Notes: generated from the letters alone by a model not told the origin. 64,000 nucleotides of DNA from Molanna angustata (GCA_963576475.1 OY754975.1:18299381-18363380); one strand, 5' to 3'; positions 1 through 10,882 are shown, counted from the first letter of the stretch. Made by a program: numbers and translations.

Positions 1-125
1 AAAATCGTTTAACAAACTCATTTCATGAAAATGCTGAAATTTTTTTAAACAAAATCTGAATACTTTGTGGAGTGACTTAGTAGTTTGGAATATAGCGTTG
101 GCCACAACCCACTCTCGTCAATTAT
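1..125 (-). repeat. Dispersed repeat G, fragment
   Basis: The reverse complement closely matches 24186-24310. Both carry a shared GGGTTGTGGCCAACGCT core and end in ATGAAATGAGTTTGTTAA. The same core recurs, more diverged, in the array at 41930-42560. No coding capacity is seen. The copy may continue beyond the left edge of the window. Confidence 0.7.
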
Positions 126-779
126 ACTGCTAAATCAAATCGTTCAAAATTGTATTAAAAAATATATTTTTTGCATTGTTCGCAATAATTATACAAAAAA
201 TAACATCGTGGTTAAAGGGGTCTGAGTGCTGGCATTATTTTTTTCAAATATGATACAACTCGCTTGCGCGATTTTAATAAATCAAATCTAACCGAATAAT
301 ATAAGAATAAAATAAAATTAAAAAATTTACTACTAAAAAAACAATACGTCCACCCCATAAAAAAAGAGACTCAAACCATGGATAACACAGAGCATATTAA
401 ATAGTATAAGGAAAAGAGACAAACTGCATGAAAAAATTAAAAATAATCCAAACGATATATATACCATTGATTTTTTATAAAAGATACAGAAACATTTGTG
501 TTAATATTATACACAAAACAAAAGAAACATAAACAAAATTAATGAATGCAACCAGAACCCTAAAAAAATCTGGCAAATACTCAAAGAAATCACACATTCA
601 AAAAAAAATAAGGACTCATTTATTAAAAAAATTAAGATTAATGAAGAAACAATGTTATTCGAAAAGAACCCAGATGTGATGGTAAAATATATAAACCATT
701 ATTTTGCAAACTGTGGAGAAGAAACTGCAAAAAAAATCAAAAAATCAAAACACAAAAACGACAAAACCAAAACGACAGG

Positions 780-1991
780 ATGGTAACAACAGACACAAAC
801 TCCGAAATTCGCTCTAAATTTGAATTAAAGGAAATTAAAATTACGGACAAAGAAAAAACTATTTCATCACTGAAAACAAACAGTGCACCCGGGAAAGATA
901 ATATTTCATCAAAAACACTCAAAATACTACAGAAAGAACTATGTGAACCACTAACACACCTTATAAACCTATCAATAAAAAAAGGAGAATTTCCTAACAT
1001 ACTTAAACAAGGAACAATATTGCCGATTCACAAAAATGGTAGTAAGGAAGAAATAAATAACTACAGACCAATAAGTTTACTAAATTCAATGTCAAAAATT
1101 TTGGAAAAGGTAATAAAGAAGCAACTGATGAACTATTTAAACACATATGACATCCTCTCTAAAAACCAATACGGTTTCAGAGAAAATAAAAGTACCTCAG
1201 ATGCAATTTCGTATGTCACTGACCATATAAAAGAATTAATGGACAAAGGCAACAAGTGTCTTGCAGTTTTTATTGACCTTACCAAAGCTTTTGACACCAT
1301 AAACCACAATTTGCTCTTCAAAAAGCTTGAAAACATTGGTGTCAAAGATACTTCCCTAAAAATACTCAAAGACTACATGACAGGCAGAAATCAGTGTGTA
1401 AAAACGGGAAGTCACATAAGTGAAAACCTAACAATTAACTGTGGTGTGCCTCAGGGAAGTGTGTTAGGGCCTATACTGTTTCTTATATATATGAATGACC
1501 TGGGCAACCTACCCACAAAAGGACATGTCATCATTTATGCTGATGACACAGTTTTCATCTATTACGAAAAAACTTGGAATAAACTATATAAAGTCGCTGA
1601 AACTGAATTAACCCATGTAAAAAATTGGCTTGACAGGAACTCTCTGGCACTAAATACAAATAAAACAAAATATATTGCATACAGCATAACCTCCCGAAAT
1701 AAACCTAGTGACGAACATAAACTAAGAATTCATGATTACTGTACCGAAAACTTAAGTGATCAACCAACATGTAACTGCCCGATCATTGAACGAACAGAGA
1801 GCATGAAATATCTAGGAGTTATATTTGATGAAAACTTAAGATGGGACTGCCACATTGACTGCATGACAACTAAAATGAACAGATTAATATACTTCTTTAA
1901 ATCAATCAGAAATGTTATTGACCTAAAAAATTTGAAAAATATATACTATGCTCTTTGTCATTCAATAATGGAATATGGAATTATTGGATGA
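780..1991 (+). pseudogene. LINE reverse transcriptase domain, interrupted
   Basis: The 403-codon open stretch encodes most of a LINE reverse transcriptase, which copies the element's RNA into DNA at the nicked target site. Visible RT blocks, in order: SAPGKDNIS (residues ~38-46), the NYRPISLL block (~92), QYGFRENKST (~132), FIDLTKAFD (~166-174) with the first catalytic Asp, GVPQGSVLGP (~222-231), YADDT (~254-258) with the catalytic Asp pair, and YLGVIFD (~345). The ATG at 780 is not a real start: linker residues are readable just upstream in another frame, so there is a frameshift near 780. The TGA at 1989-1991 replaces the Trp expected after YGIIG, and the frame continues beyond it. Not functional. 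Confidence 0.9.
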
Positions 1992-2424
1992 GGAAGTGCA
2001 ACGCCAACAATAATAAAGAAAATAGATATAGCCCAAAAAGCTATCATAAAAGTTATACTTAAGGTACCTATTCGAACGAATACTGAAGAGATTTTCACTA
2101 AATTCAAAGTTCCAACAATTGAAATATAAAAATATATGCAAAAAATCTGAATTATACAAGCTAAAAAGAGAAGACCAATATACTAGCTCACAACAATATA
2201 AACACACTAGGTTAAGTACAACAAATACCTTAAATATACCATACATTAAAACAACTTTTGGACAACGTAGCGTACGATACTTTTCAACAAAACTCTTCAA
2301 TAGTTTACCAACAGATATTAAAAACATTAAAAATGCAAAAGAATTTAAAAAACTATCACTAAGATGGGTTTATGAAATAGATGAAAAAATCCTGAAGGAA
2401 ATAATTCTACCAAAAAAAATGTAA
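1992..2424 (+). pseudogene. C-terminal tail of the same LINE polyprotein
   Basis: Reading through the TGA at 1989 gives GSATPTIIKKIDIAQKA and about 45 more codons up to a TAA at 2127. A shift to another frame from 2119 then gives the C-terminal block ending in FSTKLFNSLPTDI (~2280-2320) and a stop at 2424. That FNSLP block is the usual end of Jockey- and CR1-type LINE proteins. The nonsense codon and frameshift together confirm an old, inactive copy. Confidence 0.75.
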
Positions 2425-3099
2425 AATGCACTATTACAATCAATTTTTTCAACAAATAATTTATTTTTACAATTTTTGTTGTGTGTTAATGACTCATAAT
2501 GAAATATTGTGTTTGGAAAGAGAGAAAGAAGGATGCATACGCATGAATGCGTAGCGTATGTATGTACATTTACTTCTATTATATGTAAACGTATACATAA
2601 ATAAACAACGCAATAGACAACAATATAAAACTAGCTCACCTTAGCACAGGCTATGCTGAGGGGGCTAGTAACAAAGATACAAACAAAAAGGATAGCTTTA
2701 ACTATGTAAGCAATGGTGAAATAATGAAATTATATTTATTGCAATGAAATAACTTATATTTACTTTGTATGTCTACTATGTATGAATAAGCTTATATTAC
2801 CTTTAAATTATTTTGTATCTTATATCTACTCTATGTTTTTGGATAGAAATAAATAAAAATAAAATAAATAAATAAATATAAATTCAAAATATAAATGGGA
2901 GGATTATTGATGGTCTGTAAAGTTCTTTTTGACATGGATCAACACTATACTTTCATCTTAATGAAAATTTGTGTCATAAATATGTGCTTTCATTTTCATC
3001 GACTAGATCAGGGGTGTCGAACTCAATTTTGCATATTATTATATTAAATTTAGAATGTTTAGGCGGGCTAGATTCAAATAAAAAAAATGTCCTGAATTA

Positions 3100-3295
3100 T
3101 TATAACATTTTATTTATTTTATTTTATTTATTTTATTTTTATTTATTTCTATCCAAAAACATAGAGTAGGTATAAGATACAAAATAATTAAAGGTAATAT
3201 AAGCTTATTCATACATAGTAGACATACAAAGTAAATATAAGTTATTTCATTGCAATAAATATAATTTCATTATTTCACCATTGCTTATTATGCTT
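3100..3295 (-). mobile_element. 3' end of the same LINE family, opposite strand
   Basis: The reverse complement matches 2715-2880 almost base for base, including the A-rich tail, which appears here as T-rich sequence from about 3108. Only the last ~190 bases are present, so this is a severely 5'-truncated insertion lying tail to tail with the larger copy, with ~220 bases between the tails. Confidence 0.85.
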
Positions 3296-3368
3296 ATTTA
3301 ATTATATAGTATGCTTAATACGCTTGTGGAAAATCATATCAAAGTTATAAGAGGGTAATTATTTTGAG

Positions 3369-4829
3369 CTAGAATCCAGATACCTGACTTCTCTTGTATT
3401 TAACAAGCTCATTGATGTCAGGTATCATATTCGTTGTAATTATTTTAAGAATTGATTGGAGATGTTCATTTGTAAGTCTTGTCCGATGTTTGTTCTTATT
3501 TATTTTCATGACGGAAAACATTTGCTCACATAAATAGGTGCTACCAAACATGCACAGAATGCGTGCTCGGACCCTATTCTCCAATCTCGCACTATCGATG
3601 TCGTATGCGACATATTATTACTTTCGCACGATTTCTAGAATATGCTATTCTTGAGTCTCACATGCGACATAGTCGAATGAAAATCATTCGAGATTTTGAC
3701 GAGTGGTATAGGACCACTCGACATTCAATGTCGCATGATTTTATCTGTCAAAAATGGTCGCCATATTGCATTTACATACGGCAAGCGTCTGTATCAACAA
3801 ATATTTTCGTTATTTAGTAGTCACAGTGGCAATTCGACGAATGAGTTATTTCATCTATTTAACAGTACATATAAAAATACATGGATGACGAAAACATTTT
3901 AAAACATTGGTTTGTTTCACTTTGTTAATATATCTCCATTAATAAGTTTTGTAAATGTTCCTATTTTGTAACGAACTCCAAAAAACAAGTTTTGTTTAAT
4001 GCCCTTGTTTACTTATTACATATTTCTCCATTAATATGTTTTGTATTTGTTTGCTATTGAATATTTCAATATAAGTACACAATATTTCTTTATATTTGTC
4101 TAGTTTGTATGCTTGTGTTCTTTATTTGCAAATAATTTGTCTCTTATGTGTAAAAGTAAGAGACAAATTATTTGATTATTTGACAAATTACCAAAGTAAA
4201 TTAAATTTTTATAGTTGTTTTCTGATATTTTTTATAATATTAATGACTAATTGTTCGAGAATTCAGGAAGCGTCACAATCAGTCACAAAGAACAATATGT
4301 TAAGTGCTTAGAAATCAATCATATAATTGCATAGAAAAAGGCTGTGTTTTGACAACCACAGAAAAAAACGGCAAAAATATGCAATAAATGCTCAAAAAAA
4401 TATTTCAAACGCATCCCAAATGCTATGTTGCCTATTCTTTCATGTGACATTTCAATGTCGAACGATTTTAATGACGAATGATTTCAAGAATAGACTAAAA
4501 GCCTCTCATACGACATTTTATTCGACATTTTTTAGTTCGACATAGTCGAATACGACATTTACTGTGCGAGATTAGAGAATAGATACCCTGCATGTTTTTT
4601 TTAATTCCGGGTAGTTATCCAAATTCTTGAAATATTGTGTATAAAATGTAAGAGCGTTAACCTCTTTAAATTTTTCTTTCAACTTCCGGAGAGGAATCGA
4701 GTGAAGTCTAAAAGCTCTAAAAAAGATGATTCTTCTTTCTGTGACACATTGCGATCGCGGGCCGTATCTTTGACATGACTGGACTAGATCATAGAGTACT
4801 AATTCTTTCAAAGGATTGGATTGAGTCAA
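3369..4829 (-). pseudogene. hAT-type transposase C-terminus, split by an insertion
   Basis: Two minus-strand pieces belong together. The upstream piece (4829-4583) carries FKEVNALTFYTQYF and the block ending in PELKK. The downstream piece (3573-3369) carries MFGSTYLCEQMFSVMKINK and RLTNEHLQSILKI. The FGSTYLCEQ-FS-MK block and the following RLT-EHL block are the signature of the hAT C-terminal dimerisation region, best matching the GTF2IRD2/ZBED-like branch. The two halves are separated by the element at 3574-4582, and the reading frame continues across if that element is ignored. Weak remnants may extend upstream to ~5100 but carry stops. A transposase remnant, not a host gene, is the simpler reading; a domesticated gene is ruled out by the interruption. 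Confidence 0.8.
3574..4582. mobile_element. ~1-kb terminal-inverted-repeat element inside the hAT gene
   Basis: The left end CTATTCTCCAATCTCGCAC and the right end GTGCGAGATTAGAGAATAG are inverted repeats, and similarity continues inward through ATGTCGTAT-CGAC blocks for ~40 bases. ACCCT occurs at 3571-3575 and 4585-4589 and may mark the target duplication. The interior is A+T-rich with many short GACATAGTCG-type palindromes and no transposase, so it is non-autonomous. Superfamily not assigned. Confidence 0.8.
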
Positions 4830-5267
4830 AAAAGCAGGTCACTATGGTTATAGTTTCAGCATTGACGGACTTTCAAAGTGGAACAAATAGTTCCCAAATG
4901 AATATGGAGCTCAATCTGTTCTGTCGATTCTTTATGTATTACAAAACAATTCATGTCATAATTCCAAACAATATGATTGACTTATGTTCTTTCAGAAGTT
5001 GTATAGCCTCCTATGATATTGTTGAACCCTTCTATTTAACTTTACCAATCTGCACCTACTGGAATTTTGCAATCGATTTTGAACTATCTTCCCAACCAAG
5101 TAGAGGTCTGAAACTTTCAGAATTTACGTATTTCCGATGGCAATGCATGTTAAAACCAGTTGATTCGTTTGCAATTTTGATAAAATTTAACAATTTTGTA
5201 TTTCTAAACTAAATTGTGACTCTTATACACATGTTGCATTATATTCTGTCAAAAATATTTGTTTTAT

Positions 5268-5385
5268 TTATTTTAAATATTTTGCAAACATTACATAATA
5301 ATTGCACATTGTGGGGCTTATTGCCATATGGCAATATCTTCTAACCAACCATTTCCATCTGGTGAGGCAAATTGTATTTATGACC
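5268..5385 (-). mobile_element. Diverged CR1-like LINE 3' UTR with hairpin
   Basis: The reverse complement reads GGTTGGTTAGAAGATATTGC followed by the rest of the palindrome ATTGCCATATGGCAAT (5320-5335). It matches the 3' UTR copies at 23340-23440 and 41480-41570. Only ~110 bases are recognisable and they are clearly older than those copies. Confidence 0.6.
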
Positions 5386-6914
5386 CGTACCAATTTATTT
5401 GAATAAACTTAATATATTTATCAAACAAAAAACATTTAAAAGACGGAGTGGCGAGGAGAGGACGGTACAAGGATATGATAAGGAGTCAAATTTTAGTGTT
5501 ATGTGTAAGGAAATGATTTCTCAGATTTCTTTTGAAAGCGGGAAGTATTATGTAACTCGATGGGATGCGATGGAATGTGATTTCAAGTCGGGCTGCTTGT
5601 ACGTAGAAAGATGCAGTGAAAAAGGAAGTATAAGATATTTTTATCTTTATTAGATCGTTATCAGTTTTCTTTAGTCACTTGTCTGTCTGTACTGGAATTT
5701 CGCAATCAATTTAAATTTGAAATGGTGTCCTCTGTCCCCTTCCCTGTCCCCTGCTGTCCCCTTTTATTTACTTGTTTTTATTCCAATTTTTCTATGTTTA
5801 AAATCCTATATTAGCAGTCTATCTCAGAGTGTTTATAATTATTTCAAAATTTTATACTGCCCTGATATTTGATAGTCAGAATGTATATATTATATACATA
5901 TCAATTGAGATACGACAAATGATGAACTCTTAAATATAACCTTTTTTAATAAACAATGGACAATTACTATGGAACTCCGAACGGTGAATTAGTAGAAAAT
6001 GTTTTTTTTTTATTTAAACTAACTAGTATCGGTCAATAAATGACCATTTTCAGAGAGTTAAAGGATGGTTTATGCTCTTTGAATATGGCCTTCCATTGGT
6101 CGATACTTGTTAAGGTCAAAAATAATACCAGCGGAATTCAAAACTAATTGCTTTATTTATCCAAAATATATTTTTATTCATTTTCTTAAACATGAATTAC
6201 ATTCGCGTAACCACAAGGAAACTTTCAAATCATTAACAAAACCTGTTGATATATAATTATTGAGGACAGAGCGTGATGGCCTATGTACTTGCAAATACCT
6301 GAATGTTTGATGTTGATGTACAAGAAATGATTAATGCTACGTTAGTTTTCGTCGGACGGGTAGTTCTACAAATCAAGCGAGATACCATCTTGTACGGTGC
6401 AAAATTGCCAAATTCAATGCACTATAATACTTTAAGCGCATTCGTCGGCAAGACAAATAGTCCCCTCGGCCGAATGGTGATAAGGCTCAGATTCCGATGC
6501 TATCTGTGCGAGAATAGTCGTCTTTTTCCACGCCGATGTCCAAATTAGTTTCGGGCCCAAGAAACTTGAAGTTGTGCGGTGGGGAATTGGGAGGAGGGTG
6601 GGGGGAGTTGCATAAAATTGCATTTCGAGCCTGTAGCACAAGGTCTCAGATATTTTACAGAAGATATCTAGTAAATTATTAAAAAAAAACATGGTGTTTT
6701 TTTTATTTAATTAAAGAATAATTAATTTAATAGAGTTGTCTCATTGAAAACAGTATTTCTTTATGCAACCACATATTTTAATTCACTAAATGATTAATAA
6801 TTTCTCAATTGCAACGAATTAAGAAATTATTTTTATCGAAAATAACCGGAAACTTTGATACATACGAGGCTTACAATAAAAAAACATTTTAAGGGCAGTA
6901 TAGCATTTTTGTCA
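5386..6914. other. Unassigned A+T-rich stretch
   Basis: No gene or repeat family recognised. A patch at 6420-6640 is more G+C-rich than its surroundings and includes a G-rich run near 6590-6605, but no matching copy or coding signature was found. Short open stretches at 5399-5653 and 6303-6548 lack recognisable motifs. Confidence 0.5.
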
Positions 6915-7345
6915 TAACTTTGTTTATTTATTTATAAACGGCATTAATTTCCTTTTAAATACATACATAAAAACACATATTAATGATAAAAATATATAGA
7001 ATAAGAAAAAAAACAATTAGTTTTACACTTGCAAAAACAAAAAAAAATATGTACCTACCTAAACAGTTAAACAATAAATTCAAGAATAAAAAAATAATAG
7101 ATACCTATAAGCAAACATAAAAAAAGATATACAAATGGACTCAAAATAAGCCAAAACATTAAATAAAAAGAACGCATATATACGTATCAACCAAGCAAAA
7201 ACAAACAACTTTGCGTTCTGCGCAGCCCACGTGACATTCTTACGTTTTTTGCCTCTATCTGTATGTAGTTGAAGTAGTTTGCGAAAAGTTACCATGCTCC
7301 AAGCTCCATTTATGTCAGCGGGAAATTTATTAAATTTTTAAGGTC
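6915..7345 (-). mobile_element. LINE 3' end with C-terminal coding remnant
   Basis: On the minus strand the 7345-7250 portion reads NFPADINGAWSMVTFRKLL, resembling the FNSLP-DI...FK-L terminus of Jockey-type LINE proteins. An A+T-rich 3' UTR follows and ends in ATGCCGTTTATAAATAAATA (about 6945-6920), similar to the tail of the LINE at 44195-44823 (ACGCCGTTAATAAAATAAAT). Confidence 0.6.
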
Positions 7346-8054
7346 CGTTTTCACTAAATCTGTACCTAATTACCAAATAGAAACAAATATATTCATGGTA
7401 AAGGTTTTTCTTTACTAGTTAATTTCGGGACAAACTCCCACCGACAGGCGGATTACAACTAACAAATGTAGATTTGTCAGATATAGTTATCGAAAAACAA
7501 CTTGAGCCCATCATGTGGGTGCTCAGATAGCAAATATGTATCTTTTTGCTTTGTTGCTATATGTGCAAACCGCCCCCCCTCTACTGCGAAAATGCTCAAG
7601 AAGTTTGGCAGCATCTATACGTACGTTGTTGTGTGGAGCGGTGAGGAGGGTGTGGGGGTGGAGTTACAGGGACTTTTGTTAATAACGGGGAGCAATTAAT
7701 ATTTTTTGAATCTTACCTTAACGCAAAAAGTCAAAATATTTTTTGTTTTTAATTGAATCATCAGTTAATCAGTGATTTTTATATGCCATATTTGAATTAT
7801 ATAACTAGCTATAAACTACTATATTATAACTGTAGATTTTTATATGATGTCCTATTAATGTTAATCTGTTTAAATGAGTGGATAAGAGATTTGTTAGAGA
7901 ACTAATAGGAGCACTTACTTAAGTACATTTTTTATTCTAAAATAACATTGAATATATTTTTTATATATCTAGATACAATATAATTTAAATTTATTATACA
8001 AATAAACACACAAAACTCCACGCAAAACGTAAGCTACTTCATTAGGTTAAAAAC
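7346..8054. other. Unassigned stretch
   Basis: A+T-rich, with a G+C-richer pocket at 7560-7690 (a C-run near 7573 and G-runs near 7640-7660). No protein motif or second copy was recognised. The 7920-8054 part may be the 3' UTR of the LINE remnant that follows. Confidence 0.45.
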
Positions 8055-8280
8055 CTGTTCTAAAGGAGTTAATGATTTTATATATGCAAATAATTTTAGC
8101 GAGCGTATGTGTCCATCATTGTAGGTAAACGTAGAGTGTTTTCTGTATTTTTACTCATTATTAATTCCATTTTTAAATGCATTTATGTTTTTGGCTTTAT
8201 TCAACTCCAATGGGAGTAGATTGAAAACCTTGACTCCCTGGAATGGAAAGTGTCTTTTTCCAAAATGTTATTTATTATTA
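8055..8280 (-). pseudogene. LINE C-terminal remnant
   Basis: Reading 8270 to 8150 on the minus strand gives RHFPFQGVKVFNLLPLEL followed by NKAKNINAFKNGI and a stop. This is the conserved last block (G-K-FN-LP...FK) of Jockey/CR1-type ORF2 proteins. Upstream coding is missing. Confidence 0.75.
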
Positions 8281-8550
8281 TTATTTTTTCAATAATATTA
8301 TTTTTGATATATTTGTATAGGTACGTCTGCAATGGACTTCAGCGTCAGTTTAGCGGTGGGGTTAGAGGGGCTAAGAGGAGTATGTAGGGAGGGGTACACG
8401 ATGCACTATGCGCGGGTCAACAGCCTCAAACCAAATTTCTACAAATCAAGTTGTTTAGCAGACTGTGAAGTTTATTTTATTGCTTCTGACCGACGTCCAA
8501 TTGTGTTTTTAAAACACCCAATTGTATCACTTTTGCATTCAACGTTTGAG

Positions 8551-8886
8551 AATAAACAATACTTGTAATCTTTATAGATAAGTATTGATAGAACATTCAA
8601 TAAACAATACTTGTAATCTTTATAGATAAGTATTGATAGAACATTCAATAAACAATACTTGTAATCTTTATAGATAAGTATTGATAGAACATTCAATAAA
8701 CAATACTTGCAATCTTTATAGATAAGTATTGATAGAACATTCAATAAACAATACTTGTAATCTTTATAGATAAGTATTGATAGAACATTCAATAAACAAT
8801 ACTTGTAATCTTTATAGATAAGTATTGATAGAACATTCAATAAACAATACTTGTAATCTTTATAGATAAGTATTGATAGAACATTC
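8551..8886. repeat. Tandem array, 7 x 48 bp
   Basis: Seven head-to-tail 48-bp units start at 8551, 8599, 8647, 8695, 8743, 8791 and 8839. They are essentially identical apart from one T-to-C change in the fourth unit. Each unit contains CAATACTT and AAGTATTG as an 8-bp inverted repeat around ~15 bases. Because 48 is divisible by three, a minus-strand frame stays open through the array (8888-8472) and encodes a 16-residue repeat. The near identity points to recent expansion. There are no unique spacers, so it is not a CRISPR array. Confidence 0.95.
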
Positions 8887-8957
8887 AAGAATTCAAGATA
8901 TTACAGCGGTCAACACTTAAAGCAAAAAACACTGTATGACCAATGGTAATTTAGTAA

Positions 8958-9300
8958 TCTCAATTTTTTTTTCATAATTTTTATAAAAATTGAAATTAGT
9001 GACGACATTGCTTCATACAATTTGTATGGCAGTCGCCTGTACACAAAATGTAAGAAGACTTAATAGTTTGATACTTAATCTCCCAACATACATACAGAAC
9101 CATCATGCTGTTTTCATATTCCGGGTAGGAAAAGAGGACTGACCTCCATACTGTCCTATCTTGACATATATACCAACATGTGTTAAAATTTTCAATAATT
9201 TGGATTTATGGGTTTATAGTTTGATTCTTATTCTTCAACTATACATACTATCGCTATCGACAGTTGGATCTCATGTGTTACATACAACTAGTATTTTTAA
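8958..9300 (+). repeat. Repeat D core copy
   Basis: It runs from CTCAATTTTTTTTTCATAAT to ATCGACAGTTGGATCTCATG plus TGTTACATACAACTAGT. Matching copies lie at 17183-17570 (reversed) and 20372-20735, and a terminal fragment at 43190-43241. All share GACGACATTGCTT-ATACAA, CATCATGCTGTTTTCATATT and the CAACTAGT end. No coding capacity; probably a non-autonomous element. Confidence 0.8.
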
Positions 9301-9539
9301 TAATTGTAAAATATCAAAATGAAAAACAATAAATTACATCCAAATACAACAAAAACGGATTTTAAAGTTATTATAATTAAGTATACTTGTTCAATCGATA
9401 ATTATTTTGTTCTACGAAAATATCATCAAGACAAGAATCGATAATTATTTTGTTCTACGAAGATATATTTGTACCAAATTTCAATTTGCGAAAAGACTAT
9501 TTTATTCTACGAGGATTATTATCATCAAGAGTATTTCAT

Positions 9540-9780
9540 CCTACGAAGACATACAATGAATTAAGACAAAGTGATACCCTGGTTTGTGTAGTAATTAATA
9601 TTGCTCTAGCAAGTAAATATGGGACTACATTCAAAAACTCTAGTCAAATATTGGGATATGCAGACGACTTAAACCTAATCTCAAGAATGAATTTCTCAGG
9701 CTTGAAAACTTTGCGAAAAATATGGGCCTAAAATACGACAAAAACAAAATAAATGATAGCAAAAAACACCGCACCATGAT
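9540..9780 (+). pseudogene. RTE-like reverse transcriptase fragment
   Basis: The frame reads ELRQSDTLVCVVINIAL and then SSQILGYADDLNLISR. This is the LRQGD-LS-LLFNIAL...GYADD arrangement of the RTE/BovB-type RT palm, with both catalytic Asp residues of YADD visible. A stop follows at 9729. The fragment ends just before the foldback at 9802. Confidence 0.8.
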
Positions 9781-9801
9781 AACCTGCATCCTGTTATATC
9801 A

Positions 9802-9983
9802 GGGGGCAAGTCTGGTCCAACTGGCGAAATCAAAACCCTCACGATTACCCATATCATGGATATAATTATTATATTGAGTTCTATAATATCTGTAGATGTC
9901 ATAGAACTCCATATAATAATTTTATCCATGATATGGATAATCGTGAGGGTTTTGCTTTCGCCGGTTGGACCAGACTTGCCCCC
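9802..9983. mobile_element. Foldback family FB1, copy 1
   Basis: A nearly complete 182-bp palindrome begins GGGGGCAAGTCTGGTCCAAC and ends GGACCAGACTTGCCCCC; the arms meet around 9885-9900. TCA directly repeats on both sides (9799-9801 and 9984-9986). Related copies lie at 11758, 25553, 36606-37102 (a cluster) and 53602. There is no ORF of its own. A MITE-like non-autonomous element is inferred. Confidence 0.9.
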
Positions 9984-10019
9984 TCAAGATATTTTTTTTC
10001 GTTGTTTGGACCAGATAGC

Positions 10020-10190
10020 AAAAGTTTGGACCTCGTGTGCTTTATCGAACCATAATAGCACCTTTTACCAGCGCCCAGTCTTGTCTGAATTTCAGTGCTG
10101 CAGTATACCACCAAGATAGCAAAATGAGTCAACCAATTCCACTGTCTCTCTTCTTAAAACTCTTCTTTGACTTTTCGGTGTGTATGGAGC
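10020..10190 (-). pseudogene. RTE-like RT thumb region, frameshifted
   Basis: On the minus strand, ETVELVDSFCYLGGILQH (10185-10092) is followed in another frame by STEIQTRLGAGKRCYYGS and KHTRSKLL. This resembles the FKYLGS...EI-RI-AGNR-Y--L...LRSKLLS region just after the RT palm of RTE/R2-like LINEs. It is on the strand opposite to the RT palm piece at 9540. Confidence 0.7.
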
Positions 10191-10305
10191 TGAATGCTGA
10201 GTCTTAACAAAAAGAGATAAAGATAGCCTCTTAAAATTTGAAATGAAAATCCAGAAAAAAAAATTTTGGCCTAGTAAATGATTATTGACTTTGAAGAATG
10301 CGATA

Positions 10306-10400
10306 TAATCATGAACTACAAGCATTATATGACAAACCCAAAATTATACAATTCATAAAAGTACGCAGACTGTAGTGGTTGGATCATATCAGCCAGATTG
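10306..10400 (+). pseudogene. RTE-like C-terminal fragment
   Basis: The frame reads ELQALYDKPKIIQFIKVRRL, then a TAG, then WLDHISQID. This is the EL..LY..P.I..FIK..RL.W.GH block near the C-terminus of RTE-like endonuclease/RT proteins. The TAG marks it as dead. Confidence 0.65.
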
Positions 10401-10559
10401 ATTAAAAAATAACGGTTGTCTATGGAAAACTAATCAGCTCTAGGTCTATGCACTTTACACATATGATGTAAGTATGTAGTCGATTGAACTTATAATTTGG
10501 GCTGTAGAGATGACAAAAAAAGAATTCGCCGAACGGCGTACGCCATTCATACAAACACT

Positions 10560-10700
10560 TCACGATGAAACTCATAGTGTGCACTCTCTACGTGATAATC
10601 GTTGAGAAATTAATGTAAAAAATACGCTTAAAATTTTTGAAATCACGACTCTACTATTTCATAGTAGTGAAGAGTAAAAACATAATATTGTATCATATTA
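10560..10700 (+). repeat. Dispersed repeat H, diverged copy
   Basis: Similar in order to 24660-24810 and 38490-38640: GTTGA-AAT-ATGTAAAAAA, AAAATTTTTGAAATCA, then TAGTGAAGAGTAAAAA-ATAATAT. It is more diverged than the other two copies. No coding. Confidence 0.45.
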
Positions 10701-10882
10701 TGAATCTCATTGAAGTAGGCATAAATATCGAGCATGGTTACTCATGATGTTGATTTATTATCCCGACTTCGAAAATTTTATTGATTAAAATTAACTTTAC
10801 CTACACAAAAAATTATTTCCTACTAAAATTTAACCTTAACAATTTTTTTTATGATTGAATGTAGAATGAGATTAACCCCCAC

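Larger units (their letters stand above)
340..2885 (+). mobile_element. 5'-truncated non-LTR retrotransposon (Jockey/CR1-like)
   Basis: This LINE copy begins within the linker between endonuclease and reverse transcriptase (the motif KPWITQSILNSIRKRDKL can be read from about 373) and runs through the RT domain, the C-terminal tail and an A+T-rich 3' UTR. It ends in an AATAAATAAAATAAATAAAT tail near 2850-2885. The endonuclease and any gag-like ORF1 are missing, as expected for a 5'-truncated insertion. Frameshifts and stops show it is dead. The last ~165 bases match an inverted copy at 3100-3295. Clade placement is by motif only. Confidence 0.85.

Noticed and set aside
4775..5212. A 145-codon plus-strand frame
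   Set aside because: It overlaps the antisense of the hAT transposase remnant and shows no motif of its own.
8551..8886. Possible CRISPR-like array
   Set aside because: The units are contiguous 48-bp repeats with no unique spacers, in an animal genome.
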